Shown here: piece by piece, positions 35,649 through 44,272 of the stretch
Layout of the letters: each line of letters begins with the position of its first letter
Position numbering within the stretch: the stretch's first letter is position 1
From: Xylanibacillus composti
Lineage (GTDB): Bacteria; Bacillota; Bacilli; Paenibacillales; K13
Assembly: GCF_018403685.1 (NCBI RefSeq)
Contig: NZ_BOVK01000004.1
Location: forward strand, 1-46,222
DNA length: 46,222 nt
Reading direction: 5' to 3'
The notes under the pieces: model-generated
Database searches by the model: none
The model's input: only the letters and a program-made list of their open reading frames with translations
Told to the model about the DNA's origin: nothing
Position numbers and translations under genes: made by a program

Positions 35649-37280
35649 ATGAGCCGATGCAGAAAAAAAGGACAAGGGGAAGGAATGGGCGGATTGGGCA
35701 AATCAACGAGGCTGCGCCGTTGGATTCATAGAGGCTGGATGATGGTCATGCTTGTCAGTCTGAGTGTTATGCTGGCCTCAGCGCCATGGACTACAGAAGC
35801 AGCGGACAAAGCGCGTATTATTGTAAATGGCGAGCACTTGCAAGTACAGGTAGACCCGGTTTATGCAAATGATCGTCTGCTGGTGCCGATGCGGCCGATC
35901 TTCGAGGCGCTGTCTGCCGAGGTGGATTGGAACGAGCGGACCAAAGTGGTGACCGCGCGGAAGGGGGAGCGGCGGCTGGCCTTGGGAATCGGTATGGAAT
36001 ATGCGTTAATCGATGCCCAGACAGTGGATCTGGAGACACCCGCCAGACTGGTCAATCAGGCCACGATGGTGCCGCTGCGTTTCGTCTCGGAAGCGCTTGG
36101 CGCGGAGGTCATGTGGAATGCGGAAAGCAAAACGGCAATCATCAACGAGCTGGGCCACGACGACAAGTACAGCTGGTCCCAGCCGACAGGGGAGGCTGCC
36201 CCGCCTGAGGGCGGCCCATTCGATTGGCAGACGGATGCCTCGAAGACGAGGCCGGCCGTCTCGATTCCTGACGATTGGAAAACGATTGATGATATTCGGG
36301 CGAGATGGCAGGAGCTGACACCGACGTATGAAGGCGTGCCATATGTGATTCAGCCTGATACTTCGGCACCATACGGTCTCGGACAGCTTCGGGAAGAATT
36401 CATTGCCGATGGCGTCGCCATGACCAACTTCGTGCGTTACCTGGCCGACTTGCCGGACAATGTGAAGGCGGACCCCGGCTTGAACGAGGAAGCGCAATAC
36501 GGGGCTGTGCTGCTGGCCGCGCACGGACAATTGTCCCATGAGCCGGAGCCGAGGCCGTCGCAGATGACGCAGGACTTCTACAACCGCGGCTTTGCGGCTG
36601 CCAAGAGCAGCAACTTGGCGCAGTACTATAGCCGCTACAGCGGATCATTAGCGGAAGTGTCCACAGGCTTGGAAGGAGAACGGTTAAGTCCGGCGGTGTC
36701 CGTGAAGGAATACATGCGGGATGAGGACGTCTACAATATGGCGCAGGTCGGACATAGAAGATGGATTTTGGAGCCGTCATTGCAAGCGACGGGATTCGGC
36801 TATGCGGATCATTGGGGAGAAGATGCGGGGAAGGCCTTCCACAATCAGTTCTCGGTAATGCGCGTCATTCAGGAGGAGCGCCGCGCGGCAGACATAGCTT
36901 ATGATTATGTCACTTGGCCGGGCAAGGGCTACTTCCCGATCGAATTTTTCCCTGGCAATGATCCGTGGTCGGTGTCTCTGAATCCAGACAAATATGCGAA
37001 GCCGGACGAATCGCGCGTGAAGGTAACGCTGAAACGGTTATCTGACGGAAAGGTATGGCGCTTGGATCGCCAGGACACGGTTGTCAGTGAGAACGGTGAA
37101 TTTTTCCGAGTGAACAACGAAGGGTACGGGATTCCTTATTGCATTATCTTCCGTCCTTCCGGCATAACTGCCTTCGCTCCCGGAGAGGCGCTGGAGGTGG
37201 AAATTACCGGATTGCAGGATCGGCAAGGGCAGGAGGCCGTCATTGACTTTCCTGTCGTCTTTTTTGCACTAGAACCGTGA
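35649..37280 (+). CDS. Exported CAP/SCP-domain protein with copper-amine-oxidase-N-like repeats
   Basis: A 543-aa exported protein. After a basic N-terminus and a signal segment (WMMVMLVSLSVMLASAP) come two halves of the copper amine oxidase N-terminal-like domain common in Paenibacillus exoproteins: LLVPMRPIFEALSAEVDW and TMVPLRFVSEALGAEVMW (about residues 57-168). A CAP/SCP domain follows at about 250-400, with MTNFVRYLADLP, AAHGQLSHEP and QVGHRRWILEP. The final ~120 residues form a beta-rich domain. Function is unknown; wall or surface association is inference. ATG 35685 also has a plausible site (AGGGGA) and gives a more normal signal peptide, so the start is uncertain. Confidence 0.85.
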   Translation: MSRCRKKGQGEGMGGLGKSTRLRRWIHRGWMMVMLVSLSVMLASAPWTTEAADKARIIVNGEHLQVQVDPVYANDRLLVPMRPIFEALSAEVDWNERTKVVTARKGERRLALGIGMEYALIDAQTVDLETPARLVNQATMVPLRFVSEALGAEVMWNAESKTAIINELGHDDKYSWSQPTGEAAPPEGGPFDWQTDASKTRPAVSIPDDWKTIDDIRARWQELTPTYEGVPYVIQPDTSAPYGLGQLREEFIADGVAMTNFVRYLADLPDNVKADPGLNEEAQYGAVLLAAHGQLSHEPEPRPSQMTQDFYNRGFAAAKSSNLAQYYSRYSGSLAEVSTGLEGERLSPAVSVKEYMRDEDVYNMAQVGHRRWILEPSLQATGFGYADHWGEDAGKAFHNQFSVMRVIQEERRAADIAYDYVTWPGKGYFPIEFFPGNDPWSVSLNPDKYAKPDESRVKVTLKRLSDGKVWRLDRQDTVVSENGEFFRVNNEGYGIPYCIIFRPSGITAFAPGEALEVEITGLQDRQGQEAVIDFPVVFFALEP

Positions 37281-37296
37281 AGAGCTAGGGTATGAA

Positions 37297-37329
37297 GCTG
37301 TTCCCGCACTGGCCGGGAGCGGCTTTCTT
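37297..37329 (+). terminator. Probable terminator after the CAP-domain gene
   Basis: GCTGTTCCCG pairs with CGGGAGCGGC (two G-U pairs), followed by a short broken T-run (TTTCTTG). Confidence 0.5.
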
Positions 37330-37341
37330 GTGGCGGGCAAA

Positions 37342-37375
37342 TAAAAAGGTCCTTCCTGATTGCAGGAAGGACTTG
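37342..37375 (-). terminator. Terminator of the NlpC/P60 gene
   Basis: On the minus strand GTCCTTCCTG pairs with CAGGAAGGAC around a 4-nt loop, and CTTTTTATTT follows. It lies 30 nt beyond the stop. Confidence 0.82.
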
Positions 37376-37404
37376 TTCAGCATATAGGCAGGATGAGAAA
37401 CAGC

Positions 37405-37887
37405 TTAATTGGCTGGATTGCTTTCTTCTTGGGTTAGCTTCTCATACATGAATTGGCCTAAGACCCGACGCGCCGATACATAGCGCTTGGCATAATACGC
37501 ATCGTCCATATCCGTGTATTCTACACCGTCATAGGACGCATGGGCGAAGGTGCCGTCCCCCATATAAATGCCCACATGGGAGATGCCGCTGCCGCTCGTA
37601 TTGAAAAATACGAGATCGCCGATACGCAGATCTTCTTTCTTTACATCCTCGCCGGTGGCATAAGCCTGTTGACGGGAACTGCGTGGCAGCTCGATGTCGA
37701 ATTGCTTGAACACATACTGGGTAAATCCGGAGCAATCAAAGCCACTTGTCGTGGTGCCGCCGCTTTTGTACGGCTTCCCTAGCAGCTCGTCCACTTTTTC
37801 CTGCAGCGGACTTGCGGCATGGGCGCTTCCGACAAAGATCGAAAGCATCATGATTACGGCAAAAGCCGCCGCTGTTGCCTTTTTCAA
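37405..37887 (-). CDS. Exported NlpC/P60 cell-wall endopeptidase
   Basis: A 160-aa exported peptidoglycan hydrolase, probably a D,L-endopeptidase acting on the stem peptide. A signal peptide (cleavage near AHAASP, about residue 25) leads directly into the NlpC/P60 domain: C52 in SGFDCSGFTQYVF is the nucleophile, H104 in ISHVGIYMG is the base, and H116 in TFAHAS is the third site. No binding domain is attached. The start codon is TTG 37887, fixed by AAGGAG 9 nt upstream. A cyclic-di-AMP riboswitch occupies its leader. Confidence 0.9.
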   Translation of the reverse strand: MKKATAAAFAVIMMLSIFVGSAHAASPLQEKVDELLGKPYKSGGTTTSGFDCSGFTQYVFKQFDIELPRSSRQQAYATGEDVKKEDLRIGDLVFFNTSGSGISHVGIYMGDGTFAHASYDGVEYTDMDDAYYAKRYVSARRVLGQFMYEKLTQEESNPAN

Positions 37888-37904
37888 TTTCCAAGACTCC
37901 TTCC

Positions 37905-38017
37905 GCGCCTACGAGGTTAGCTACCGGGTTCGGTTGAAGGTTCCCTATGGCCGCGAACGATGCCGGCCAATTCACCCTGAAACTTGGTTCCCCCGTTTCC
38001 ATACTGGAATTAGGCGA
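37905..38017 (-). promoter_or_regulatory. Cyclic-di-AMP riboswitch (ydaO/yuaA class)
   Basis: The leader of the NlpC/P60 gene, read on the minus strand, carries the conserved ydaO/yuaA blocks in order: CGGGGGAACC, then GGGTGAATT, AGGGAACCTTC, CCGAACCCGGTAGC and GCTAACCTCGTAGGCG. CGCCTA (38016-38011) and TAGGCG (37911-37906) close the P1 stem. The ribosome binding site AAGGAG starts about 3 nt after P1 and there is no T-run hairpin in between, so control may be at translation. In this class cyclic-di-AMP binding normally switches the gene off. Confidence 0.92.
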
Positions 38018-38192
38018 CTTCTCCTGAGATGTCGAAAATGCACACAGCGTATACTATTCTACAAAGTTCGCAAAACTCCTGCTTCTTCTTCAAAATATTC
38101 ATGAGAGATTAGAAGGTTCCAGAAATAGGCAAGAGGCTGCCCCCAAACGGTATGTCCGGGAAACAGCCTGGCGCAAAATGTGCTTTTACAGA

Positions 38193-39020
38193 TTAAAGGG
38201 ACGCTTTCTCTTTCCAATGGAGATGCTGAGCTGTTACATGCCATATGCCGAAAAACGGTCGAATCACAGTATAGATCTGATGAAGAATGACGGCGACCAG
38301 CCCGGCCCAGAACAGCGACACGCTTGCAGAGAACAGGGCGGCTGCAGCCGCTATGGCCAGGATAGCGAGCCCTATGCAGGAAGCGGGGAGCAGCCCTTTC
38401 GCCAAAAGCCCGAGAGAAAAAAGGGCGGGACGATCTGCCGCAATACCGAACTGCACATACATGGCAATGAGCTGCAAGACGGCCAAGTAGAGCAGATAGC
38501 AAGCTATTGCAGGCAATCCCTTTCCCATGTAAAGGGACCATGAGCCGGCGGATAGCGTCAGCTGATGCAGCCATGGCACTATGTAGAGAAGCGGCAGCAG
38601 TGCAGCGACGGTCTTGAGCCAATAGACGATTGTGAAGGCGCGGCCGAGAGTCCGGATCCCCCGCAGGAACGGTCTTCTGGAGCGCTTGCCTGTCATTCCT
38701 CGCTGATGCACGGCATAGTAGAGTCCCGCATTCAGCAGCGGAGTCAAGACCATTCGTGCCAGCAGCACTGCTCCGAGCATCCACACATAAGGCATGACTT
38801 CCTTAGTGCGGGTAAGCCAGAATTCAGCTTCCGCCCAGAACAGCATGACATCAGAAGAGCTTAGGGTATCTCCCGGATAGCGCTTGAGCAGAGGAGTAAC
38901 GGTACTGTTAATCCAGCGGAACAGAAAGAACCCCCAGGCGAATTGGTACAGAAACAACAGCAGCCAGATTCCGGCATGACCTTTGGCGGCATGAAAGCCC
39001 GTTTTTACGTAATTCCACAT
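38193..39020 (-). CDS. Multi-span membrane protein of unknown function
   Basis: A 275-aa hydrophobic protein with about six membrane segments (for example GIWLLLFLYQFAWGFFLF, MLGAVLLARMVLTPLLNAG, LLYLAVLQLIAMYVQFGIA and IGLAILAIAAAAALFSA). The layout resembles DUF4013-type or ABC-2-like membrane proteins, but I do not recognise a family. GAGGGGAG precedes ATG 39020 and overlaps the end of the M1 peptidase gene 10 nt upstream, so the two are one operon and probably work together. The 38018-38192 gap holds no gene. Confidence 0.8.
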   Translation of the reverse strand: MWNYVKTGFHAAKGHAGIWLLLFLYQFAWGFFLFRWINSTVTPLLKRYPGDTLSSSDVMLFWAEAEFWLTRTKEVMPYVWMLGAVLLARMVLTPLLNAGLYYAVHQRGMTGKRSRRPFLRGIRTLGRAFTIVYWLKTVAALLPLLYIVPWLHQLTLSAGSWSLYMGKGLPAIACYLLYLAVLQLIAMYVQFGIAADRPALFSLGLLAKGLLPASCIGLAILAIAAAAALFSASVSLFWAGLVAVILHQIYTVIRPFFGIWHVTAQHLHWKEKASL

Positions 39021-39030
39021 AGCGCTCCCC

Positions 39031-41115
39031 TCACCACGCGAACAAGCCGATCACCGTTTCCAGCATGCGCGACACCCCGATATTCCAGCGTGTTCGCCAT
39101 ACCTCGTCGGCTTCGCTGCGCATAAAATTGTTCGACGGTTTTGTGTCCAGCACATTGTGCCGATCCGGATCGATGGCAGCCCAAGCAACGGGACTGTCCT
39201 GGATGACTCTGAATTTCATCTCGCTCTCTTCCCCGTCCCACTGCTCGGTGAGAACCGTGCCGTTCTGCAGGCCGAACCGAATTGGCACTTGACGGTAAAA
39301 GCCGCCGTTGCGCTCGGCCACGATGATCGATTCGTAACGCGTCCTCCCTTGATCTTCAACGGGACGCACTTCAATGCTGCGAATGGAATAGTCGCGAACG
39401 AGTCCGCCGTGGACATACTGTTGGAAGTAGAGGTCCCAGCTTTGTCCGGTGACCTTCTCCAGCACCTTGCGGAAGTCATCCGTCCCGGGATGCTTGAAGC
39501 GCCATTGTTGAAAATAAGAGCGCATGACGCGCTGCATGCGCTGCTCGCCAATCTGTCTTTCGATATCGATAAGCACGAGCTTGGCTCGCGTATATACATT
39601 GTCTGCGTATTGGCGGTGATTCTCGAACTCCCACGAATTTTGCCTCAACGGCGCAGGCGACGTAAGGGAAGCGGCCTGCAGCGGCAGATAGCCGGACAAG
39701 TCGTAAATGGCCTTCATGGCCTTATCCTCGGCATAGGAGGTGAATCCCTCGTCCAGCCAAGCTTCCTCGAACTCGTTGCTGGCGACTATGCCATACCAAT
39801 ATTGATGGCCGATCTCGTGAACGAGCACCTGCTCCAGCGACCAGTCCGGCTGCTCCTCGGCTGCGCCCCAGGCTGTAATCAGCGTAGGATATTCCATGCC
39901 TCCAGCCCCGTTCGCTTCCCCCGGGGGAACAACAATCGACAAGGTGGAATAAGGATAAGGACCGAACCATTCACTATACTTTTTCAAGGATTGCTTGGCC
40001 GCGAAGAAATAGCGCTCCTTGAGATCGGCGTGCAGCGGATCCAGGTACAGCTTGATCTTAACCCCCGGTATGTTCTTGTCGGCATAAGGCTCTTCGGCGT
40101 ATACGAAATGGGGGGAAGCCGCCCAGGCGAAATCATGCACATCGTCGGCATAGAAGCGGTATATCTTGCGGCCGTCGGTGACAGAAGCTTTGCCGGTAGG
40201 AAAACCTGTTGCAGCGACAATATGGGATTCCGGCACATTGATCTGCACACTATAAATCCCGAAGTTGGCGTAGAACTCTGAGTTGCCGTGGTACTGGTGA
40301 AGATTCCAGCCTTCCTCTGCCCGGCCTCTTGTTCCCTTTCGCTCATAGGCGGCGATTTTGGGAAACCATTGTCCGGCCATGACAAAGTCATCATGGTAGC
40401 CCATGCGGGCGAACACTTTCGGCAAATCTACTTCAAACTGCAGATGCAAGGTGACCTTGCCGCCAGGCGGAATCGGTTCGGCCAGTTTGACTTCCATTAA
40501 TGTGCGATCCTGCTCATTGCCGTCATCTGGTTGCAGGTAGCGGGTACGGTGCAGCAGGTCGCCTTCGCCTGAATGGCGAATGCCGGTAATGCGCATTTCG
40601 CCCCAGCCGCCTTCTACCATCTGATCGTTGCGCAGCCGTCCCCCCGATTCCCGGATGAAGGTAGTATCCTTCGAGCGGAAGGCGTTGGGATACAAGTGAA
40701 ACACGACATTGCGGACCGCTTGGCTGCCGGGGTTTTTCCATGTGACGGTCTCGGTGCCGGTCAACCGCTTGTTGGCCTCGTCAAGCGTTACTTGAATATG
40801 GTATTCGGTAACATGCTCGCTGAGCGATTTGGGCTTGACTGGCGCATCTCCAGCCGCATCCGGATTGGCGCCGGGCGAAGCTGACTTCGGTGTGCCTGGT
40901 CCCGATGACTGGCTGTCGGTCGTCTGGGGCTTCTTCTCCGGCTGGCCGGAGGCGTACAGCAGGCTTTCTTCAGATCGTGTAACGTCTGTCCAGACGGGAA
41001 CGGCTTGTTCCGAGCCGCCGTCCGGACCATCCGGAAATAGGGCAAAGACGGTGAGCAGCATTATCAATACCGCCCATATGCCGGATGTTTTGTGTTTCCA
41101 GGGTCGCACCATCAT
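39031..41115 (-). CDS. M1-family zinc metallopeptidase, exported or membrane-anchored
   Basis: A 694-aa peptidase with an N-terminal membrane anchor or signal (about residues 12-28), a Ser/Pro/Gly-rich spacer (to about 98), an M1 N-terminal beta domain, and a thermolysin-like catalytic domain. The zinc site is H433, E434, H437 in VLVHEIGHQYW with E456 in EEAWLDEGF, the HExxH-x18-E pattern of the family. The exopeptidase GxMEN motif is represented by AGGMEYP, so Asn is replaced by Tyr. The domain should face outward. GAGGTGAG lies upstream; the start may be ATG 41115 or the next codon. Confidence 0.9.
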   Translation of the reverse strand: MMVRPWKHKTSGIWAVLIMLLTVFALFPDGPDGGSEQAVPVWTDVTRSEESLLYASGQPEKKPQTTDSQSSGPGTPKSASPGANPDAAGDAPVKPKSLSEHVTEYHIQVTLDEANKRLTGTETVTWKNPGSQAVRNVVFHLYPNAFRSKDTTFIRESGGRLRNDQMVEGGWGEMRITGIRHSGEGDLLHRTRYLQPDDGNEQDRTLMEVKLAEPIPPGGKVTLHLQFEVDLPKVFARMGYHDDFVMAGQWFPKIAAYERKGTRGRAEEGWNLHQYHGNSEFYANFGIYSVQINVPESHIVAATGFPTGKASVTDGRKIYRFYADDVHDFAWAASPHFVYAEEPYADKNIPGVKIKLYLDPLHADLKERYFFAAKQSLKKYSEWFGPYPYSTLSIVVPPGEANGAGGMEYPTLITAWGAAEEQPDWSLEQVLVHEIGHQYWYGIVASNEFEEAWLDEGFTSYAEDKAMKAIYDLSGYLPLQAASLTSPAPLRQNSWEFENHRQYADNVYTRAKLVLIDIERQIGEQRMQRVMRSYFQQWRFKHPGTDDFRKVLEKVTGQSWDLYFQQYVHGGLVRDYSIRSIEVRPVEDQGRTRYESIIVAERNGGFYRQVPIRFGLQNGTVLTEQWDGEESEMKFRVIQDSPVAWAAIDPDRHNVLDTKPSNNFMRSEADEVWRTRWNIGVSRMLETVIGLFAW

Positions 41116-41126
41116 TTCTCACCTCG

Positions 41127-41155
41127 TTGACAAGCGTCTACAGCATGTATATGCT
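41127..41155 (+). promoter_or_regulatory. Sigma-A promoter of ywhD
   Basis: TTGACA (41127-41132), a 17-nt spacer and TATGCT (41150-41155), 45 nt before the ywhD start. It lies in the short gap between the divergent M1 peptidase and ywhD genes. Confidence 0.75.
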
Positions 41156-41200
41156 TGTCACAAAAGGAATAGTCGCAAGAAATTGAAAGGCGGGATGATC

Positions 41201-41701
41201 ATGTCTGACGAGAAGAAAACGGAGAAGCTTTCTTTAAATATTGTGCCGAAGAAAAGAGATCATAAAGGTTTTGGAGCAGGTTCCATCAACCTGAGCAATC
41301 TGTCGAGCATCATTATCGATGGCGACGAGGCATACGTGGATATCGGCGCAATTCACGCCAAGAGCAAGGTGGAGCGGGGCATCAAATTTACCACCGAACG
41401 GTCAGAAGTGCCGAACGGACGCAAATGCTGGGTCGTCTGGGTAGCGGTGGATCGCACTGAGCAGGGAGAGGCTTATTACGCGGGTGTCACGGCCTGTGAG
41501 ATGGCGATTGATACAGAGGCCAAACGCGGATGGAAGATTCTCGCTCATCACGTAAACCTGATGGATTATGCGCTCAAGCGCCGCATAATACTGGAGGGGC
41601 TGAGCGAGACAGAACGGGCTTCTTTGAAGAGAGCGTTGATCGCGAATAATGAAGAGATGTGGGAAAGATCTCCGGAGGAGCTTAAGCAAGGACTGTCCTA
41701 A
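41201..41701 (+). CDS. ywhD: YwhD family protein
   Basis: A 166-aa cytoplasmic protein of the YwhD family, known from bacilli but without a defined role. The product shows LNIVPKKRDHKGFGAGS, an AIHAKSKVERGIKF stretch and a conserved WVVWVAVDR core. In B. subtilis ywhD lies next to the penicillin-binding-protein gene ywhE (pbpG) and the speE-speB pair, as here. ATG 41201 is preferred over in-frame ATG 41195 because AAAGG (41186-41190) is correctly spaced only for the later codon. Confidence 0.88.
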   Translation: MSDEKKTEKLSLNIVPKKRDHKGFGAGSINLSNLSSIIIDGDEAYVDIGAIHAKSKVERGIKFTTERSEVPNGRKCWVVWVAVDRTEQGEAYYAGVTACEMAIDTEAKRGWKILAHHVNLMDYALKRRIILEGLSETERASLKRALIANNEEMWERSPEELKQGLS

Positions 41702-41765
41702 CAGGCGAACGGCGAACGATGCCTTTATAAAGAACAAACTCTCGACCCGTTAGCGGCAATACGAA

Positions 41766-41804
41766 CAAGCTGCCCCCCAGTCACGAGGACTTGGGGGCAG
41801 CTTG
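41766..41804. terminator. Hairpin between convergent ywhD and the PBP gene
   Basis: CAAGCTGCCCCC pairs with GGGGGCAGCTTG, and AGTC/GACT extends the stem. T-runs are weak on both strands, so it is a shared but not textbook terminator. Confidence 0.55.
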
Positions 41805-41806
41805 CG

Positions 41807-43870
41807 TTAGTCGCTCCACCAGCGCTTGACGTCTTCCCACCATGAGCGGTCCGGGTCCGGTTGCTCCGCAGGCGGTTCGGGCTCTGCATCGTGCGGATGG
41901 TGCAGCATGCAGATTTCGGTAGGCTCCGTTCCCTGCACGAATACCTCGGCTCTCGGATCAGGACAGTCGGGGCCTGCCAGCTTCCCGGTGGCCGGGTCGA
42001 CATACACGCTGACGACGCCATCCGGCACAGGGAACAGCTTGGGAGGCACAGCTTCCAGCGCCTGTTCCGTGAACGCCGCAAAGATAGGCGCCGCCAGATG
42101 CGTTTCTGTGGCACTGATCGTACGGCCTTGATCATAGCCGACCCAAACGGCGGTTGCCAGCTCAGGCGTATAGCCGACCATCCAGGCGTCCGAGTCCGTT
42201 GTGCCGGTCTTGCCGGCAACAGGCCGCTTCAGCATGGAAGCGACGCGGGAACCCGTGCCACCGGGACTAAAGATGCTCTGCATGAGATGGGTGAGCACAT
42301 AGGCATAGGCTGGTTCCACAACCTGCTCGGACACCGATTCTGCTTCATACAGCACTTGCCCGGTGCTGTCTTCAATTCGGGTAATGGCAACCGGCTTGTA
42401 ACGCACGCCGCCATTGGCAAAGGCGCTGAACGCCGATGCCATTTCGAAGGGACTCACCGGGAACGTCCCCAGCGCCAATGAAGGGAGAGGTTGCATGGGA
42501 CTCTCGATGCCTAGCCGTCTGGCCGTTTCGATCACCTGTTCCGCACCAACATCCAAGATCGTGTGCACAGCATATATATTGTCAGATTTTGAAATCGCCT
42601 CACGCATATCGATTTCCTTATTCGGATAGCGATTGCCAAAATTGCTAGGCTGGTAAACGTTGCGTCCTTCGTCATAGGTGAAGGAAGTCGGTTGACTCAA
42701 GTATTTGGTCATGGGCGTAAACGCGTTCGTCTCGAGCGCTGTTAAATACACGAACGGCTTGAAGGAGGAGCCGGGTTGCCTCGTCTCCGCAAATACGCGA
42801 TTATACTGATTTTCCGCGTAATTTTTTCCGCCGACCATAGCTCGCACATACCCGTTGCGCGGATCGATGGCGACCAAAGCCGCTTGCAGTTCGCTGTTGC
42901 CCAGTTGATCCCGAACGGCCTGTTCGGCAATACGCTGTACGTGTAGATCAAGCGTGGTATAGACAGCAAGTCCGCCCTCTTCGAACATCTGCTCATCAAT
43001 CCCCAGCTCATGTACGGCTACATGACGCACATAATCGCGGAAATAAGGAGCTTCAGCGGGCGCGCTCCGTTCCAGCTTTTGAAATGTTAAGGGCTCCTGT
43101 TTCGCCTCTTCTGCCTCGCGCTGCGTAATCAGTCCGACTTCAACCATTTTATCTAAGATCAGCTGCTGCCGGGAAATGGCATTCGCTTCATTCATATACG
43201 GGGAATAATAGTAAGGTCCCTTCGGCACACCGGCGAGCAGCGCGCTTTCGGCCAGCGTCAGCTCGGATGCCGGCTTGGCGAAGTACATGCGGGCCGCCGC
43301 CTCAATACCATACGCCGCATGGCCATAATAAATTTGATTCAGATATTTCTCCAGGATTTCTTCCTTTGAATATTGCATTTCCAATTGCACGGCATAGGCA
43401 GCTTCCTTTAGTTTGCGGTTCCAGGTCTTCTCGTGGGTCAAATACAGATTTCGAGCCAGCTGTTGGGTGATGGTACTGGCGCCTTGGCTCTTGTTCATCT
43501 GCTGCACATTCGTAACGACGGCACGAGCGAGTCCGCGAAAGTCAATGCCGTAATGGTCGAAGAAGCGATGATCCTCGATTGCCAGCGTCGCTTTAATCAG
43601 ATGCGGGGAGATCTGATCGAGTGGCACGACATCGCGGTTCTGCCCATTGAACAGCGAGTCAATCACTTCCCCGTTCGCATCGTAGATAGTGGTCGTCTGC
43701 GGCGTATAGGAGACAGGCAGTGATTGCCCGCGCAAATACAAAAGCGATCCCGCCAATGTGGCCACACACAGCAAGCAGACTGACATCGTCAGGCTGATCA
43801 GCTTCCGTATCCAGCGCCATCCCGAGCGAGGAGGAGAATGATGTAGCTGACTTCTGCTTCGTTCCTCCAT
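41807..43870 (-). CDS. pbpG: Class A penicillin-binding protein (transglycosylase/transpeptidase)
   Basis: Bifunctional peptidoglycan synthase of 687 aa. One membrane anchor lies at about residues 21-45. The GT51 glycosyltransferase domain has catalytic E99 in IEDHRFFDHYG and GASTITQQLARNLYL. The transpeptidase domain has the active-site serine S368 in PGSSFKP, the SDN motif (S429) and the KTG motif (K554) in VAGKTGTTDSDAW. The C-terminal tail is rich in Pro, Glu and Asp. ATG 43870 is chosen because AAGGGG sits about 10 nt upstream; the frame extends 32 codons further without a site. The position beside ywhD matches pbpG of B. subtilis. Confidence 0.92.
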   Translation of the reverse strand: MEERSRSQLHHSPPRSGWRWIRKLISLTMSVCLLCVATLAGSLLYLRGQSLPVSYTPQTTTIYDANGEVIDSLFNGQNRDVVPLDQISPHLIKATLAIEDHRFFDHYGIDFRGLARAVVTNVQQMNKSQGASTITQQLARNLYLTHEKTWNRKLKEAAYAVQLEMQYSKEEILEKYLNQIYYGHAAYGIEAAARMYFAKPASELTLAESALLAGVPKGPYYYSPYMNEANAISRQQLILDKMVEVGLITQREAEEAKQEPLTFQKLERSAPAEAPYFRDYVRHVAVHELGIDEQMFEEGGLAVYTTLDLHVQRIAEQAVRDQLGNSELQAALVAIDPRNGYVRAMVGGKNYAENQYNRVFAETRQPGSSFKPFVYLTALETNAFTPMTKYLSQPTSFTYDEGRNVYQPSNFGNRYPNKEIDMREAISKSDNIYAVHTILDVGAEQVIETARRLGIESPMQPLPSLALGTFPVSPFEMASAFSAFANGGVRYKPVAITRIEDSTGQVLYEAESVSEQVVEPAYAYVLTHLMQSIFSPGGTGSRVASMLKRPVAGKTGTTDSDAWMVGYTPELATAVWVGYDQGRTISATETHLAAPIFAAFTEQALEAVPPKLFPVPDGVVSVYVDPATGKLAGPDCPDPRAEVFVQGTEPTEICMLHHPHDAEPEPPAEQPDPDRSWWEDVKRWWSD

Positions 43871-44129
43871 ATCACCAACCCCTTTTTCCATTACAAGCCA
43901 ATCTGTGTACGTCAATATGGCAGCGCAAATCGGCCCTGCAGCTTTTCGATGTTTGTCCATGCCCACACGATGCAGAGCTGCTCCAGACGAGCCGTTGACC
44001 TTGCAGTTTGATCCCCTTGGAAGGAAAGGTTATCTATTATGCAGTATGGGTAAATCATAGAGAAGCCTATTCACTTCAACTCGATTTTTCCTTTACAAAA
44101 TATTTTTGAAAGCAGGGCGTCCGGATATC
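43871..44129 (+). other. Intergenic region between the PBP and speE genes
   Basis: With the promoter segment that follows, the gap is about 400 bp. Apart from that promoter, no gene is visible, and a promoter for the PBP gene on the minus strand could not be fixed with confidence. Confidence 0.5.
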
Positions 44130-44157
44130 TTGCATTTTTGCAAAGATCATCTATAAT
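44130..44157 (+). promoter_or_regulatory. Sigma-A promoter of speEB
   Basis: TTGCAT (44130-44135), a 16-nt spacer and a perfect TATAAT (44152-44157), leaving a leader of just over 100 nt before speE. Confidence 0.72.
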
Positions 44158-44272
44158 CAAGGGGATGTTTTCCATACCAATGAGGCACACTACGGAAAAA
44201 GTCCCGTCAGCAGCCAGAGCGAATTTGGAAGCAGACCGATAATCGATATATAGAAGAAAGAGGTTGAACGGC

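Noticed and set aside
40829-41200. Upstream extension of ywhD into the M1 peptidase gene
   Set aside because: It is antisense to the M1 coding sequence, and a promoter and ribosome binding site lie just before ATG 41201.
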